From: Amanita rubescens
Taxonomy: Eukaryota > Basidiomycota > Agaricomycetes > Agaricales > Amanitaceae
Reading direction: 5' to 3'
DNA: 64,000 bases
Assembly (NCBI GenBank): GCA_015039365.1
Contig: WION01000117.1
Location: 83,682 to 147,681, forward strand
Part shown: positions 45,491 through 55,046 of the stretch, piece after piece
Layout: each line of letters begins with the position of its first letter
How positions within the stretch are numbered: the stretch's first letter is position 1
Position numbers and translations under genes: made by a program
Notes under the pieces: generated by a model
Seen by the model: the letters and a program-made list of their open reading frames with translations, nothing else
Told to the model about the DNA's origin: nothing
Database searches by the model: none

Positions 45491-48400
45491 CTAATGCTGC
45501 TTCTTTAATTCTTTTTCATAATATTGTACAAGTTCTTGAAAATAGCTGGTAGTATCAACATCACGAATGCGTCTGAGCATTCTGTCATGGTGATCATCTG
45601 CCTTTGATTGGCGGAATTCTTCAAGCCATTTCTTATCAACTTGTGACATATTATTTTGGTGTCTTTTTAAGAATATTTGAGAATCATCAAAGATAATTCC
45701 CATTCTTTGTCTGAACTGAACTATTTTATCATAACATAAATTCTTTGTCATGATATCTGCTACTTGTTCATTAGTTGGAATGTATGTGAGTCGAACTTTG
45801 TTATCTTCAACACATTCTCTAATGTAATGATAGCGTATATCTATATGTTTGCTTCTATGTTCTTGAGCCGGATTGGATGCAAGAAACATAGCTCCTTGAT
45901 TGTCACAGCAAAGATCAATTGTTTTGATATCAAATGAAAATTCTTTCATTAATGATTCAATCCAAGCAATTTGACGTGAACAATCAGACATACACATATA
46001 TTCAGCTTCAGTAGAGGAAAGTGCGACTGTCTTCTGTTTTCGTGAAACCCATGATATAGCTCCTCCAGCTAATAGCATAACATATCCGGTAACAGATTTT
46101 CTTGTTGTTTTATCTGCTGCCCAGTCTGCATCAGCAAAGGCGAGAAAACCTAATTTAGAAATTCCATTAAAAACTATTTTAGCTTTATCAGTTGTATTGA
46201 CATGGCGTATAATATAAAGGGCCATGTGAATATGAATTTCACTAGGGTTTGCACAAAATTGAGACATCAATATTACTTGATAAGTAATATCTGGTCTAGT
46301 TCCTAATGCAAGATATAACAATGATCCTATTATTTGTTGAAATAGGGATATTGTTTCAGGTGAAGCTTGTTTATCATTAGGTACTGGTACATAACCAGTA
46401 GGGAGTGCTGTACGAGTTGGCTTAGCGTTTTCTTGACCAAAACGCTTAACAATTTTCTTGGCATAATCTTCTTGGTCAATAGTAAGGGTTCTACCTTCCT
46501 TATTGTAATTGACTCTCATACCAAGATATTCTTTTACTTTACCAAGATCTGAACATTCCCAAAGTTTCATAAAAGCATCTTTAGCCTTTTTAACTTCTGA
46601 GGAATTAGATCCCATGAAAAGTATATCATCTACATATAGTACTATAACTATAATAGATTTATTATCTTTTCTGATGTAAATACCAGAATCAGATAAACAG
46701 CGATCAAATCCTAAACTTTTGAAGGATTTGTCTGCTTGTTTATTCCAAGCCCATGAGGCTTGTTTAAGGCCATAAATAGCCTTTTTAAGTCTATATACTT
46801 TCTTTTCTTGATTTTTGATTACATAGCCTTCAGGTTGTGTCATATATACATCCGCTTCAAGATCTCCGTAAAGGAAGGCAGTCTTGACATCGAGTGCTTC
46901 TATATCCCAGTTTTCTAGCACTGCAATGGCGAACAGAAGGCGAATGGTCTCATATCGAGCCACTGGTGAAAATGTTTCATTGTAATCAATCCCAGGTCTT
47001 TGCGAAAATCCTTTGGCTACTAAACGAGCCTTTTTTCTGCCGTCGGATTTTAGTACGAACACCCATCGACATCTGATGGCTGTTCTACCAGGAGGAAGAT
47101 CTGCTAATTCCCATATATTCCTAGCATTTAATGATTTAATCTCTTCATCCATAGAAACTTTCCATTTCTCATAGTTTGAAGGATTATTGATGCGCATTTT
47201 ACTAATGTCTCTATAGTCATATGGAACAGCGTCATCATCTTTTGCATATATTGCCTGAGCAAATAAATGATGGACAAGTTCTGTACCATTTTCTTTAACT
47301 ATTTTTTGTGTCCAAGTATTCATTGCCTTTTGGTGATATTCTTTTAAGATGCGTATACTTGTAGCAGTATGTGTGATTTGAAATCTTAGAATATCTTCGA
47401 TTTCTTTATCCGAAGATGAAGATTTTTGTTCTTCTAAGTCTTTTAATAAATCATACATAACATCTTTTTTATCTGAGATTTCTTTCTCTATCTCAAGAAT
47501 AGGTTTATCACCATAAACGTTATCAGGTTGAATAACTGGAACTTTGAGACGATCAGATCGACGAGGTGGAATGTCAGGATCTCTGACAGTTCTAGTTCGA
47601 CGAGTTTTTGGTCTAGGAGGTGGAGAAGGAGTTTTAGTCCTTCTTGATCCTATGTAAGCATCTTCAAGATCCAAGTGAGGCTTGTCAATAGGTTGATCTG
47701 ATTCAACACCCCTTGATTTGGTATCCTCATCTTTTTCTGATTTAACTGATTTAAAGGATTCTTTATCAGAACCATCATGATCAGAAGGATCATCATTATC
47801 GCTATTGTAAGGTCCAGAAGACTTATTTTCTGGAAATGTCTTCCTTTTATCAATCTCATCTAAATCGATAAATGGGTTAAGATCTTCTTCTTCCTGAATA
47901 GGACTGAGTTTATCAAGATTCTTGGTTGCTATATTTTTAGTTTTGCTCTCTCTAGGGAATTTGGATTCATTGAATTGTGCTTGGGTGGATATGACGAGTT
48001 TGTTATCATGTGTCATGAAGCGGTATGCTTTTGCATTCGGTTCATATCCAATAAATGTCATCTCTTCTGATTTAGGAGACAACTTGTTTTTGCGCAATTC
48101 TTTTGGGATAAAGACCCAAGCAGTGCATCCAAATACTTTAAAGTATGAAACGTCAGGTTTATCCATTGTTAGATTTTGTACTGGTGTAGACCAGTTTGTA
48201 CGTCTAAGTGGAGTACGATTGTAAATATGTACGGAGGTTTCAATCGCAAAATTCCACCAAGACTGTGGACATGAAGCATGTAGACGCATTGCTTCACTTT
48301 TTTCTCTAAGTGTTCTATTAATCCTTTCTGCACGACCATTTTGTTGATGTATATGTGGTGTGCTTAGTTGATGTGTAATGCCATTGGTTTTTAAGTATTC

Positions 48401-51196
48401 TTCAAATATCTTTGATGTAAACTCCCCCCCTCGATCGGAACGGAGTGAAACGATTGAAGTAGAATACATATTTTGAATATAGGTATACCAATGTTTAAAA
48501 GAGATAAAAGCATCTGACTTCTTTTGAAGTAAAAGTGTCCATACATGAGATGTATAATCATCTAATAAGACCATTATATATTTATGTTTATTATATGATG
48601 GAACAGGCATTTCCATCAAATCGGTATGAACTAGTTCAAATGGTTTTGAAGCTCTTTTATCTGTATCAGGAAAGCTTTGTGAAACAGCTTTGCCTTTAAC
48701 ACATCCTTTACACGGATCATTAGCGGTGAGTAAGGGTAACCTGGGTGGGAAACCCTTAAGAGATTTATTGCCCATTTTAATTATTTGTTTGGAAGGATGT
48801 CCTAGACGTTGATGCCAAATTTCCCAATTGATCACATTATGCGTCGGGACTAGTAAGCTCCAAGCTTTTGGCTTATAAATATCGCCATTAATCCACATTA
48901 ATGTATCATCGCCTAAGGCGGGTGTTCCTTCGATGTAAGGAACATCAGGAGAACGTTTGAGACTAAAAATAATTTTCTTGTTATCTTGTCTTGCAATTAA
49001 TCCTTGTTTGCACAAGGTTCCATTGCTTATTAATCTAAGTATTGCGCTTGGCATGTAGAGAACAGGATGTAATCGAATTTGGTTCACTGTGCCATTTGAT
49101 AGTTGATGTGAAAGTATTACAGTACCTTCACCTAGTATTTGTGATTGTGAATCAGCAGTTATTGCCATACGTGGAGTATCATACTCTGTATAGTCTACAA
49201 AATCACTTTTGTTGAAAGTAAAGTGATCTGATGCACCGGAATCACACATCCAAATACAATCATTTCTGAATGCGCTAAAGCATTTATAACAGTTGCATGA
49301 TGATGTTTTCTTACAAAGGGTAAGCTCAGGATCGAACATTTTGCCCAAGTTTATACTTGGAAATGCAGAATAACCATTATTTATAGAATTTTCATCTATA
49401 TAAGATAAAGGACTAACAGATCCTGGGGATCTATCGTCTACAATTGGAAATTCTATATAATTTAAACTATTACGATAAGGAAATTCTTCAGAACTTGGTG
49501 AAAATTCTATTAAATCGGCTTCAGAACTTAGTGTAAGTTCTGTTGAGTCGACCAAGGTATTTTCTTCATCAGAAAATCCTTGAGAATCACTATTTTCGAA
49601 ATTAATTTGAATTTCGTCAGAAGAATTACTATTACCTTCATCGTTTGTGAGGTGTACTACCTCATCGTTAAGGAGTGCATTGATCATGTCAATTACCCCT
49701 ATAATAGTATTTTTGTTAGTTCGATCATATAAAGCCTGTTGTTTACAATATTTGGCATGAGCCTTTAATTGTTTCACATACCCTTCGTAATCATATTGGA
49801 AATCTTGGTCATTTCCTAATGATATTTGATCATCATCATCTTCGACTGTTGCGCGTGCCTTTCCTTTGTCCTTAGGAAGGTTGACTATTGGAAGTGTATT
49901 AACATCCAAGTCAGCATTAATATCTGACACTTGTCCGTTGTCAGATTGAGGTGGAGTAGGCCAAACTACTTTCACCCTTGTACCTTTGTAAGTCCATTTA
50001 GGTTTGGACTCACTTTCAGTATCAGCGTAATTAGGATCACCTAATTCTTGATTCCAAGAATTTTCGTATTCGTTAGGTAGATTATCATTATCCTGAATAG
50101 GATAATAAGTCCTAACGTTTGGTGGTTCTATACGAGATTTCAAAGGTAAAGCTATGGCAGGTGATGCCATTGAAGAGCCAGTGGCAGTTTGTGCCATTGC
50201 AGCTCTCTTAGTCATTCTTTGCTTTAACTTTGTTTCTTTATTACGCTCATTGTTAGGCCCTTTCTTTTGATTAGGCATTTGGCCATGCCATTGTGCATGA
50301 GCCTGAGGTATAGGTGGTTGAGGTTGACGATTTTTTGGTCGGAAATTTGGTTTAAAACCTCCACGACCTCGTCCGCGACCTCTATTACCGGTATATGGCC
50401 TATAGGATCCTGAAGAAGATCCTCCTTGATTAGAACTATTACCATAGTTTTGTCCTTGCCATTTAGGGCGAGGATGACCTTGGTTTAAATTAGTTCTAGC
50501 CATATTAGCTGTAATAGTTTTGTTGCCGCTGAAAGATTTCTTTCTGCGCCATTCTTCTACTATTCTAGGTATTATTTTAGCCATTGAAATATCTTTTGGT
50601 TCAATGCTTGCTAATAATACCGATGACATGTTATCCCAATGCTTTCCTAGAGCATTAAGGAGTAACATACATTGCATGTCATCTGGGATAGTTATTTTAT
50701 GCGTAGAAAGTTTACTAAGTGCATCCTGGAATTTTTGGATTGCAATTGTAGGATCATGTCGATCATCAAATTTCCATTGAAGGACTTCTTTGAATTCGAC
50801 ATATATTCCAGCTAATCCTGGTGTACCAAACTGTTTTTTAAGTTTAGCCCAGAAAGATTTAGCTGTGTCATCTTTTTCTTGGAGATGACGGAAAGTGGGA
50901 CTGAGCTTAAGGGTTATTATTCCTAAAGCTTCTTTGTCATCTTTAAGATCCTGTTCGTAATCTTTCTTTTTATCTTTAATAATATCCCTGGTGACTGCTG
51001 TTGTGGTTGAATTGGAGAGAGCAGTGCTCTCCGATTCTGTGAGGGCTGGTGCCATATTGAAGGTAGTCGATATGACTCCGTCAATTCCTCGAGTCTGTAA
51101 ATATGCGATGATATTTGTCTCGAAAGTGTGCCAGTTTGTTCCATTGAATACTGGAACTGAGTCTGCAATGCTACGAGTTGAAGTAGAAGCTGACAT
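45491..51196 (-). CDS. gag-pol: Copia Gag-Pol polyprotein, 1901 aa
   Basis: One uninterrupted frame from MSASTSTRSI. Gag-like part to about residue 300, without a CCHC zinc knuckle but with an RGG-like basic box (about residues 255-290). Long acidic/Ser-rich region; aspartic protease CDSGASDHFTF (about 650); GAG-pre-integrase HQRLGHPSKQ (about 795); integrase core with HTDLMEMP, LDDYTSHVW, RSDRGGEFTS and QNGRAERINRTL (about 850-960); acidic linker with basic RR(T/S) repeats; reverse transcriptase with CRWVFVLKSDGRKKARLVAKGF, LDVKTAFLYGDL and catalytic YVDDILFM (about 1380-1525); RNase H with FADADWAADK and STEAEYMCMSD (about 1695-1760). An extra C-terminal tail of about 60 charged residues follows. 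Translation presumably as one polyprotein, cleaved by its protease. No stop or frameshift: coding-competent. Confidence 0.97.
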   Translation of the reverse strand: MSASTSTRSIADSVPVFNGTNWHTFETNIIAYLQTRGIDGVISTTFNMAPALTESESTALSNSTTTAVTRDIIKDKKKDYEQDLKDDKEALGIITLKLSPTFRHLQEKDDTAKSFWAKLKKQFGTPGLAGIYVEFKEVLQWKFDDRHDPTIAIQKFQDALSKLSTHKITIPDDMQCMLLLNALGKHWDNMSSVLLASIEPKDISMAKIIPRIVEEWRRKKSFSGNKTITANMARTNLNQGHPRPKWQGQNYGNSSNQGGSSSGSYRPYTGNRGRGRGRGGFKPNFRPKNRQPQPPIPQAHAQWHGQMPNQKKGPNNERNKETKLKQRMTKRAAMAQTATGSSMASPAIALPLKSRIEPPNVRTYYPIQDNDNLPNEYENSWNQELGDPNYADTESESKPKWTYKGTRVKVVWPTPPQSDNGQVSDINADLDVNTLPIVNLPKDKGKARATVEDDDDQISLGNDQDFQYDYEGYVKQLKAHAKYCKQQALYDRTNKNTIIGVIDMINALLNDEVVHLTNDEGNSNSSDEIQINFENSDSQGFSDEENTLVDSTELTLSSEADLIEFSPSSEEFPYRNSLNYIEFPIVDDRSPGSVSPLSYIDENSINNGYSAFPSINLGKMFDPELTLCKKTSSCNCYKCFSAFRNDCIWMCDSGASDHFTFNKSDFVDYTEYDTPRMAITADSQSQILGEGTVILSHQLSNGTVNQIRLHPVLYMPSAILRLISNGTLCKQGLIARQDNKKIIFSLKRSPDVPYIEGTPALGDDTLMWINGDIYKPKAWSLLVPTHNVINWEIWHQRLGHPSKQIIKMGNKSLKGFPPRLPLLTANDPCKGCVKGKAVSQSFPDTDKRASKPFELVHTDLMEMPVPSYNKHKYIMVLLDDYTSHVWTLLLQKKSDAFISFKHWYTYIQNMYSTSIVSLRSDRGGEFTSKIFEEYLKTNGITHQLSTPHIHQQNGRAERINRTLREKSEAMRLHASCPQSWWNFAIETSVHIYNRTPLRRTNWSTPVQNLTMDKPDVSYFKVFGCTAWVFIPKELRKNKLSPKSEEMTFIGYEPNAKAYRFMTHDNKLVISTQAQFNESKFPRESKTKNIATKNLDKLSPIQEEEDLNPFIDLDEIDKRKTFPENKSSGPYNSDNDDPSDHDGSDKESFKSVKSEKDEDTKSRGVESDQPIDKPHLDLEDAYIGSRRTKTPSPPPRPKTRRTRTVRDPDIPPRRSDRLKVPVIQPDNVYGDKPILEIEKEISDKKDVMYDLLKDLEEQKSSSSDKEIEDILRFQITHTATSIRILKEYHQKAMNTWTQKIVKENGTELVHHLFAQAIYAKDDDAVPYDYRDISKMRINNPSNYEKWKVSMDEEIKSLNARNIWELADLPPGRTAIRCRWVFVLKSDGRKKARLVAKGFSQRPGIDYNETFSPVARYETIRLLFAIAVLENWDIEALDVKTAFLYGDLEADVYMTQPEGYVIKNQEKKVYRLKKAIYGLKQASWAWNKQADKSFKSLGFDRCLSDSGIYIRKDNKSIIVIVLYVDDILFMGSNSSEVKKAKDAFMKLWECSDLGKVKEYLGMRVNYNKEGRTLTIDQEDYAKKIVKRFGQENAKPTRTALPTGYVPVPNDKQASPETISLFQQIIGSLLYLALGTRPDITYQVILMSQFCANPSEIHIHMALYIIRHVNTTDKAKIVFNGISKLGFLAFADADWAADKTTRKSVTGYVMLLAGGAISWVSRKQKTVALSSTEAEYMCMSDCSRQIAWIESLMKEFSFDIKTIDLCCDNQGAMFLASNPAQEHRSKHIDIRYHYIRECVEDNKVRLTYIPTNEQVADIMTKNLCYDKIVQFRQRMGIIFDDSQIFLKRHQNNMSQVDKKWLEEFRQSKADDHHDRMLRRIRDVDTTSYFQELVQYYEKELKKQH

Positions 51197-51442
51197 TGTA
51201 TCGTTAAGATTTCTTCGGTTGTTAATGAAATCTATAAAAATAGAAATATTTAGTATTTATACTTTATATTTGGCGTTATGTTGATGACAAGTTCTTTGAA
51301 ATTTCTTATCAATTTTCATGTCCATGTCCAAGTTTCCAAAAGATAAGGCTTAATTTATTAGATACTTTTACAGTTTCTCTACTATTTAGTATCTATAAAT
51401 TATTCGGCCTTGAGTCAAAAGATATAAATATCCTTTATTTCA
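51197..51442. other. AT-rich spacer between the upstream ORF and gag-pol
   Basis: About 245 bp. The two ORFs are in the same frame but separated by stops. 'taacaaccgaag' upstream of the gag ATG could be an intron acceptor, joining the leader to gag-pol by splicing, but no decisive donor was identified. Confidence 0.35.
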
Positions 51443-52762
51443 TCAAAGTTCATTTATTAAACTTTGTAAAAAAATAAAGGCCCGACGAATCTTCCTCACT
51501 TGTTCTTCCCTTACCTTTTCAGGATTGGGAATGCAAGTGTGAATATTCTTTTTCCCTTCTCTGGGAGTCGGTCGTATTTGATTCCACCGATCTGGATTTG
51601 ATCTGGTGGGTTCCTTTCGACGCTCGGCTGTACGAGACTTTAGTGAATTTGTATAAGTCTCTCTATAAGGTTTATTTACCTTAGTAGATGCCTCTTTTGC
51701 ATGTACCGGATTTTGCTTTGGAACAAAGCGTTTGTTCTTGTTCCCCTTAAACTGTGAGTACTGGTTCCCTTCAGCATAATGCCTTTGGGGCCTTTCTGCG
51801 ACCGGTAATCCGCAGGAGGCTCTCCAAAGCTTGTAGGAATCCGAATCATTTGGGTTCGGATTGTAGACGAATCTTTCCCATAAATGGGTGTTCCATCCTC
51901 TACGCATTTGCTCAGTAATTGGTTTCCTAACTCTGAAGATAATAATTGGGGTGAACTGTCCCAATCTGATAGTATCTTCGGAACTAAGGTTCCAATCACT
52001 GCATGTGGTTCCGCCCAATTTAATTCCATGGGGACAGTTCTGAACTTTGCTCCAAGTTGGAGTATGATGAACCTTGGGGAATTCTCGACGAGATCCTCCC
52101 TCTTTAAGGATCTGTGCAAAATTAGGCACAGTCACTTTCTGAACACTAGGTACAAACCTAGGTGCCGTCGTCCCAACAGGTGATTGAGACGACGATGACG
52201 ATTCAGAAACAACAGGGTCATCATTCTTTCCTAATGGAGAAGGAGAAGGTGTAAACCTTCTCTTATTTTCCATATTCCTGAATTCATCAAGAATATGGTT
52301 ATTCAGAGTTTTAGGACCGGAACGTCCTACCCAAGATGGAAACATACTATTATAATGCTTAATTTCATTATATAGTATTGGGTCAGAAGCCTTCAGGTTT
52401 TTAACCTGAGGAAGGGGAGCAGTGGGACACAGAATCTTCGGTTTATTATCCGAAGGGGAATCAGCAAAAGTAACTTTTTTCTTTCCTTTGGTGACGACAG
52501 TAAAACCGTCATCACCTTGCCTTAAGACATTCTCCATTATTTGGACGAATTCTTCATTAGGCATATCAACCAGTTGATTTTCAGGATAGACCTGAAAAGT
52601 ATTTCCACTGGCAAAATCGTGGAAAGAGTATTTAGCAGGCTGAGCAGCCTGCAAAGAGGAAACGGAAACATTTTTTCCAAGCTGAGGAGCTTGGACGGCA
52701 ACGGCCACAAAAGATTTGGCCTTGGAGCCAGACGCAACATTGGAGTTAGCGGAGGGGGACAT
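51443..52762 (-). CDS. Extra unrecognised ORF inside the Copia element, about 439-454 aa
   Basis: Open frame 52807-51443; a likely start is the second Met (MSPSANSNVASGS, 52762). Lies between the 5' LTR and gag-pol on the same strand. Visible features: Ala/Ser-rich N-terminus, KKKVTF basic patch, a Pro-rich stretch, a conserved-looking block around FPSWVGRSGPKTLNNHIL, a Ser run, NCPHGIKLGGTTCSDW with possible metal ligands, YNPNPNDSDSYKLWRASCGL, and a Lys/Arg-rich C-terminal third typical of nucleic-acid binding. It matches no retrotransposon enzyme and no family I recognise. Composition is like the neighbouring gag-pol. It may be an accessory or captured gene, a second Gag-like protein, or the remnant of an element inserted in the leader. 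Confidence 0.6.
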   Translation of the reverse strand: MSPSANSNVASGSKAKSFVAVAVQAPQLGKNVSVSSLQAAQPAKYSFHDFASGNTFQVYPENQLVDMPNEEFVQIMENVLRQGDDGFTVVTKGKKKVTFADSPSDNKPKILCPTAPLPQVKNLKASDPILYNEIKHYNSMFPSWVGRSGPKTLNNHILDEFRNMENKRRFTPSPSPLGKNDDPVVSESSSSSQSPVGTTAPRFVPSVQKVTVPNFAQILKEGGSRREFPKVHHTPTWSKVQNCPHGIKLGGTTCSDWNLSSEDTIRLGQFTPIIIFRVRKPITEQMRRGWNTHLWERFVYNPNPNDSDSYKLWRASCGLPVAERPQRHYAEGNQYSQFKGNKNKRFVPKQNPVHAKEASTKVNKPYRETYTNSLKSRTAERRKEPTRSNPDRWNQIRPTPREGKKNIHTCIPNPEKVREEQVRKIRRAFIFLQSLINEL

Positions 52763-52807
52763 GGTGAAAATTTGATAAAAAACTTCTAAAGAAAAGTATG
52801 TCAGCAA

Positions 52808-54226
52808 CTAGAACGAAACGGCGTTTTTAAGGCAGTTGTTCTCTAATTTAAGGAAAAGGACTTAATCAAGTATGGACTTGACCAGGCCAACGCTGGGCTT
52901 ATAGCCAATCAGCTATCTTGACACACATGAGTCTTGGTTCGATTACTTGATGATGATGTTTGGGGTTGATAATTCATACAGAGTTAGAATGCGCGGCATT
53001 ACGTATTTTTGCCCAAAGGAGAATATAGGTGGATCATGTTATGATGTAGAAATCATGTCAACATGTCCCTAGAGAATGATTGGTAGGACCCAAATCAATC
53101 TGCCTATTATATTATCTGTCTAGCGCAACCTGGATTCGGTTTAGACCATATAGCTTTGTACTAGCAAGAGAGATCTACAAGGTTTTCAACCCTTCAGTTC
53201 AATTGCCAGAGCTATACTGAACGCCCTCCGGAGTCATCCGTACGGAAGAGCCCAGATAATATAAGTTTTTCATATTCTCCAGCGGTACTAGGACTATTTG
53301 ATATTCTGCTAGGTCCCCATGCCTTCTTAAATACATCGGCATTAGGACTGATATCAAAAGGAAGTCCATCAAAATACCGACCACTAGTTGTTATATCATT
53401 TAATCGAATGGCCAACTCGTGACTCGCATTCGTAATGAATCTAACATCCTAGCAGTTGGGATATTAGCGTAACTTTCTAACATAATCTCTATGATGAATA
53501 ATCCCTCTCTAACAACCTATTGGGTCTCAATCCCCAACTAGGTATCTAGGTATGCGGACGTATTTTAACGATAGTTATACTAATAACCGCTGGGTTACAG
53601 CTGAGTTATTCTGGCTATAGAAACTCCTTAAGGGGTAGTTTCTGTTCGGCAGAGTGTACTATCCACAATGGGATATCATCTCACCGCTATACTAGAATCT
53701 ATTTAACTATTTATGTATATAAGGGATCGAAAATCCCTATGATGGTATAACATGGTTCAATACATCCAATCACATCACACTGCCCAAGTGAATACAGTGT
53801 GGGATGCCGAAGTTGCTATGTTCAACTTCGGAAAACAACCCATGGGATCATTCCCCCATGGTAGTACCCTATTTTATCTCCGGATAATAGGGAATCTAAC
53901 CGGTGTCCTATCAGGAGGACAAGTCCAAGTATTGTAACCGCTCTTCAGCGTCTGCCTTGGACAGGCATACCCTTATCTCTGGGTGTAGAGAGGTCCCCAT
54001 TAGCCCTTGGGTCCGGGCATCATCATTGTTCTCTTAACCCATCGACGCAGAGTCGAAACGGGGGTTAGCCAAGCACCAATATTAGATATACAAGATACAG
54101 GATAGGTAACATGTGCGCTACCCGAACTAATACCTTTGTTACCTTAAACCGTTGTAACGACAACGGCGGTCTTGAGCGTTCATGTGTGAAGACAACATGA
54201 CCGACCAGCCAAAGGCTGTTGGTCCG
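52808..54226 (-). other. Copia leader, about 1.4 kb, with several short hairpins
   Basis: Unusually long untranslated leader. Perfect or near-perfect hairpins visible include ccatgggatcattcccccatgg-type arms near 53840-53862 (only the arms CCATGGG and CCCATGG counted) and CCGAAGTTG/CAACTTCGG near 53808-53832. A 67-codon ORF at 53415-53212 is described separately. Confidence 0.45.
53212..53415 (-). CDS. Small ORF in the Copia leader, 67 aa
   Basis: Reads MAIRLNDITTSGRYFDGLPF, SPNADVFKKAWGPSRIS, EKLILSGLFRTDDSGG. The amino-acid mix looks protein-like and the frame is open upstream into ITNASHEL. It may be an exon or fragment of a longer gene; no homology recognised. Confidence 0.3.
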   Translation of the reverse strand: MAIRLNDITTSGRYFDGLPFDISPNADVFKKAWGPSRISNSPSTAGEYEKLILSGLFRTDDSGGRSV

Positions 54227-54238
54227 GGGCCCATAACC
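54227..54238 (-). promoter_or_regulatory. Copia primer-binding site, initiator-Met tRNA anticodon arm type
   Basis: Immediately inside the 5' LTR the coding strand reads GGTTATGGGCCC, complementary to GGGCCCATAACC, the anticodon stem-loop of initiator methionine tRNA. This half-tRNA priming arrangement is known for Drosophila copia. Its place directly next to the LTR end supports the assignment. Confidence 0.8.
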
Positions 54239-54870
54239 TGACGAAGTTGGGTTCTCCTCATCATGGAGTCCAACGCAGCAGCGCAGCGCATGTGACTGAG
54301 TAAGGAACCGACTTACTGTGAAAGTAGGAGTGTGTTGGGACTTTATAGGAGCTAGAGGCTCAACTATAAGATGTGAAGATGAGAGTAAGAAGTTAGGAGG
54401 TAACGACGAATTGTTCCTCCTTATATATTGTCTGAGATACAAATAAGTGTAAACTATGCTATCTACGGACCTTATCCTATTGGATGATAAGGTGTGTATT
54501 GTATTACACAGCTATCGTCATATAGACTCATCATATGACAATATGTGAGTCATAACGTATCATATGATCTATTCCTAGTCATAATGATTGACAGAAATTA
54601 TAGAGTTCTGTCATATCTGACATATTGCTGTATGACAGATATTATAGAGTTCATTCTTGACAGATTGCTGTAGAATGACGATATATGATTCATAAGGAAT
54701 CATATCAAGTAATTATGACGCAAGCGTATTTATATCTACTTAATCTATACTAATGGAGATAGATAAGATCATACTATCTTATCTTAAGATAAGATAAGAT
54801 AATCTGATTAGATAAGAAAATATCTACAATATATTATCATTATAATATATGGTTTTATATATTTTCATCA
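54239..54870 (-). repeat. Copia 5' LTR
   Basis: Second 632-bp copy, ends TGACGAAG and TTTTCATCA on the plus strand. Contains the promoter for the minus-strand transcript; a TATA-like AT-rich stretch (atataatatatgg, near 54838-54850) lies near its upstream end. Confidence 0.95.
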
Positions 54871-55046
54871 CTTACACATAGCCCAAGACTGTAAATAATA
54901 TATTATAAGTATAGTAGGCTAAGACTACCAGCTATATACTATTCACGTAGCCAAAAACATAGGCTAAGTCTAATAGAATACGGGGCTAATCTTAGATCAT
55001 TGTTCCGTAAATTTACGGGTAGTCTTGAGACTACCAACTGATATCA
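54871..55046. other. AT-rich orphan spacer between the Copia LTR and the right arm
   Basis: 176 bp found only here. Contains a perfect inverted repeat GGTAGTCT-TG-AGACTACC (about 55019-55036) and a related 'aagactacc' near 54930. It is neither Gypsy sequence nor family sequence, so the Gypsy half expected here is missing. Confidence 0.5.

Larger units (their letters stand above)
44828..54870 (-). mobile_element. Ty1/Copia LTR retrotransposon, full length, 10.0 kb
   Basis: Bounded by two 632-bp LTRs (44828-45459 and 54239-54870) that I found to differ only at one dinucleotide (AT/TA, in 'ggaggataacg' versus 'ggaggtaacg'). In coding direction: 5' LTR (54870-54239), tRNA-iMet primer site, about 1.4-kb leader, an unrecognised 454-codon ORF, a single intact gag-pol ORF, purine tract, 3' LTR. 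Intact frames and near-identical LTRs suggest recent insertion. The 5-bp flanks (CATGG outside the left LTR, CTTAC outside the right) do not match, so there is no target-site duplication. Twice the usual Copia length of about 5 kb. Confidence 0.93.

Noticed and set aside
52808..54226. Self-splicing intron in the Copia leader
   Set aside because: Hairpins are present but I could not identify the conserved core of a group I or II intron.
44828..54870. Simple nested insertion of Copia into Gypsy
   Set aside because: No 5-bp target-site duplication and no Gypsy sequence after the right LTR.
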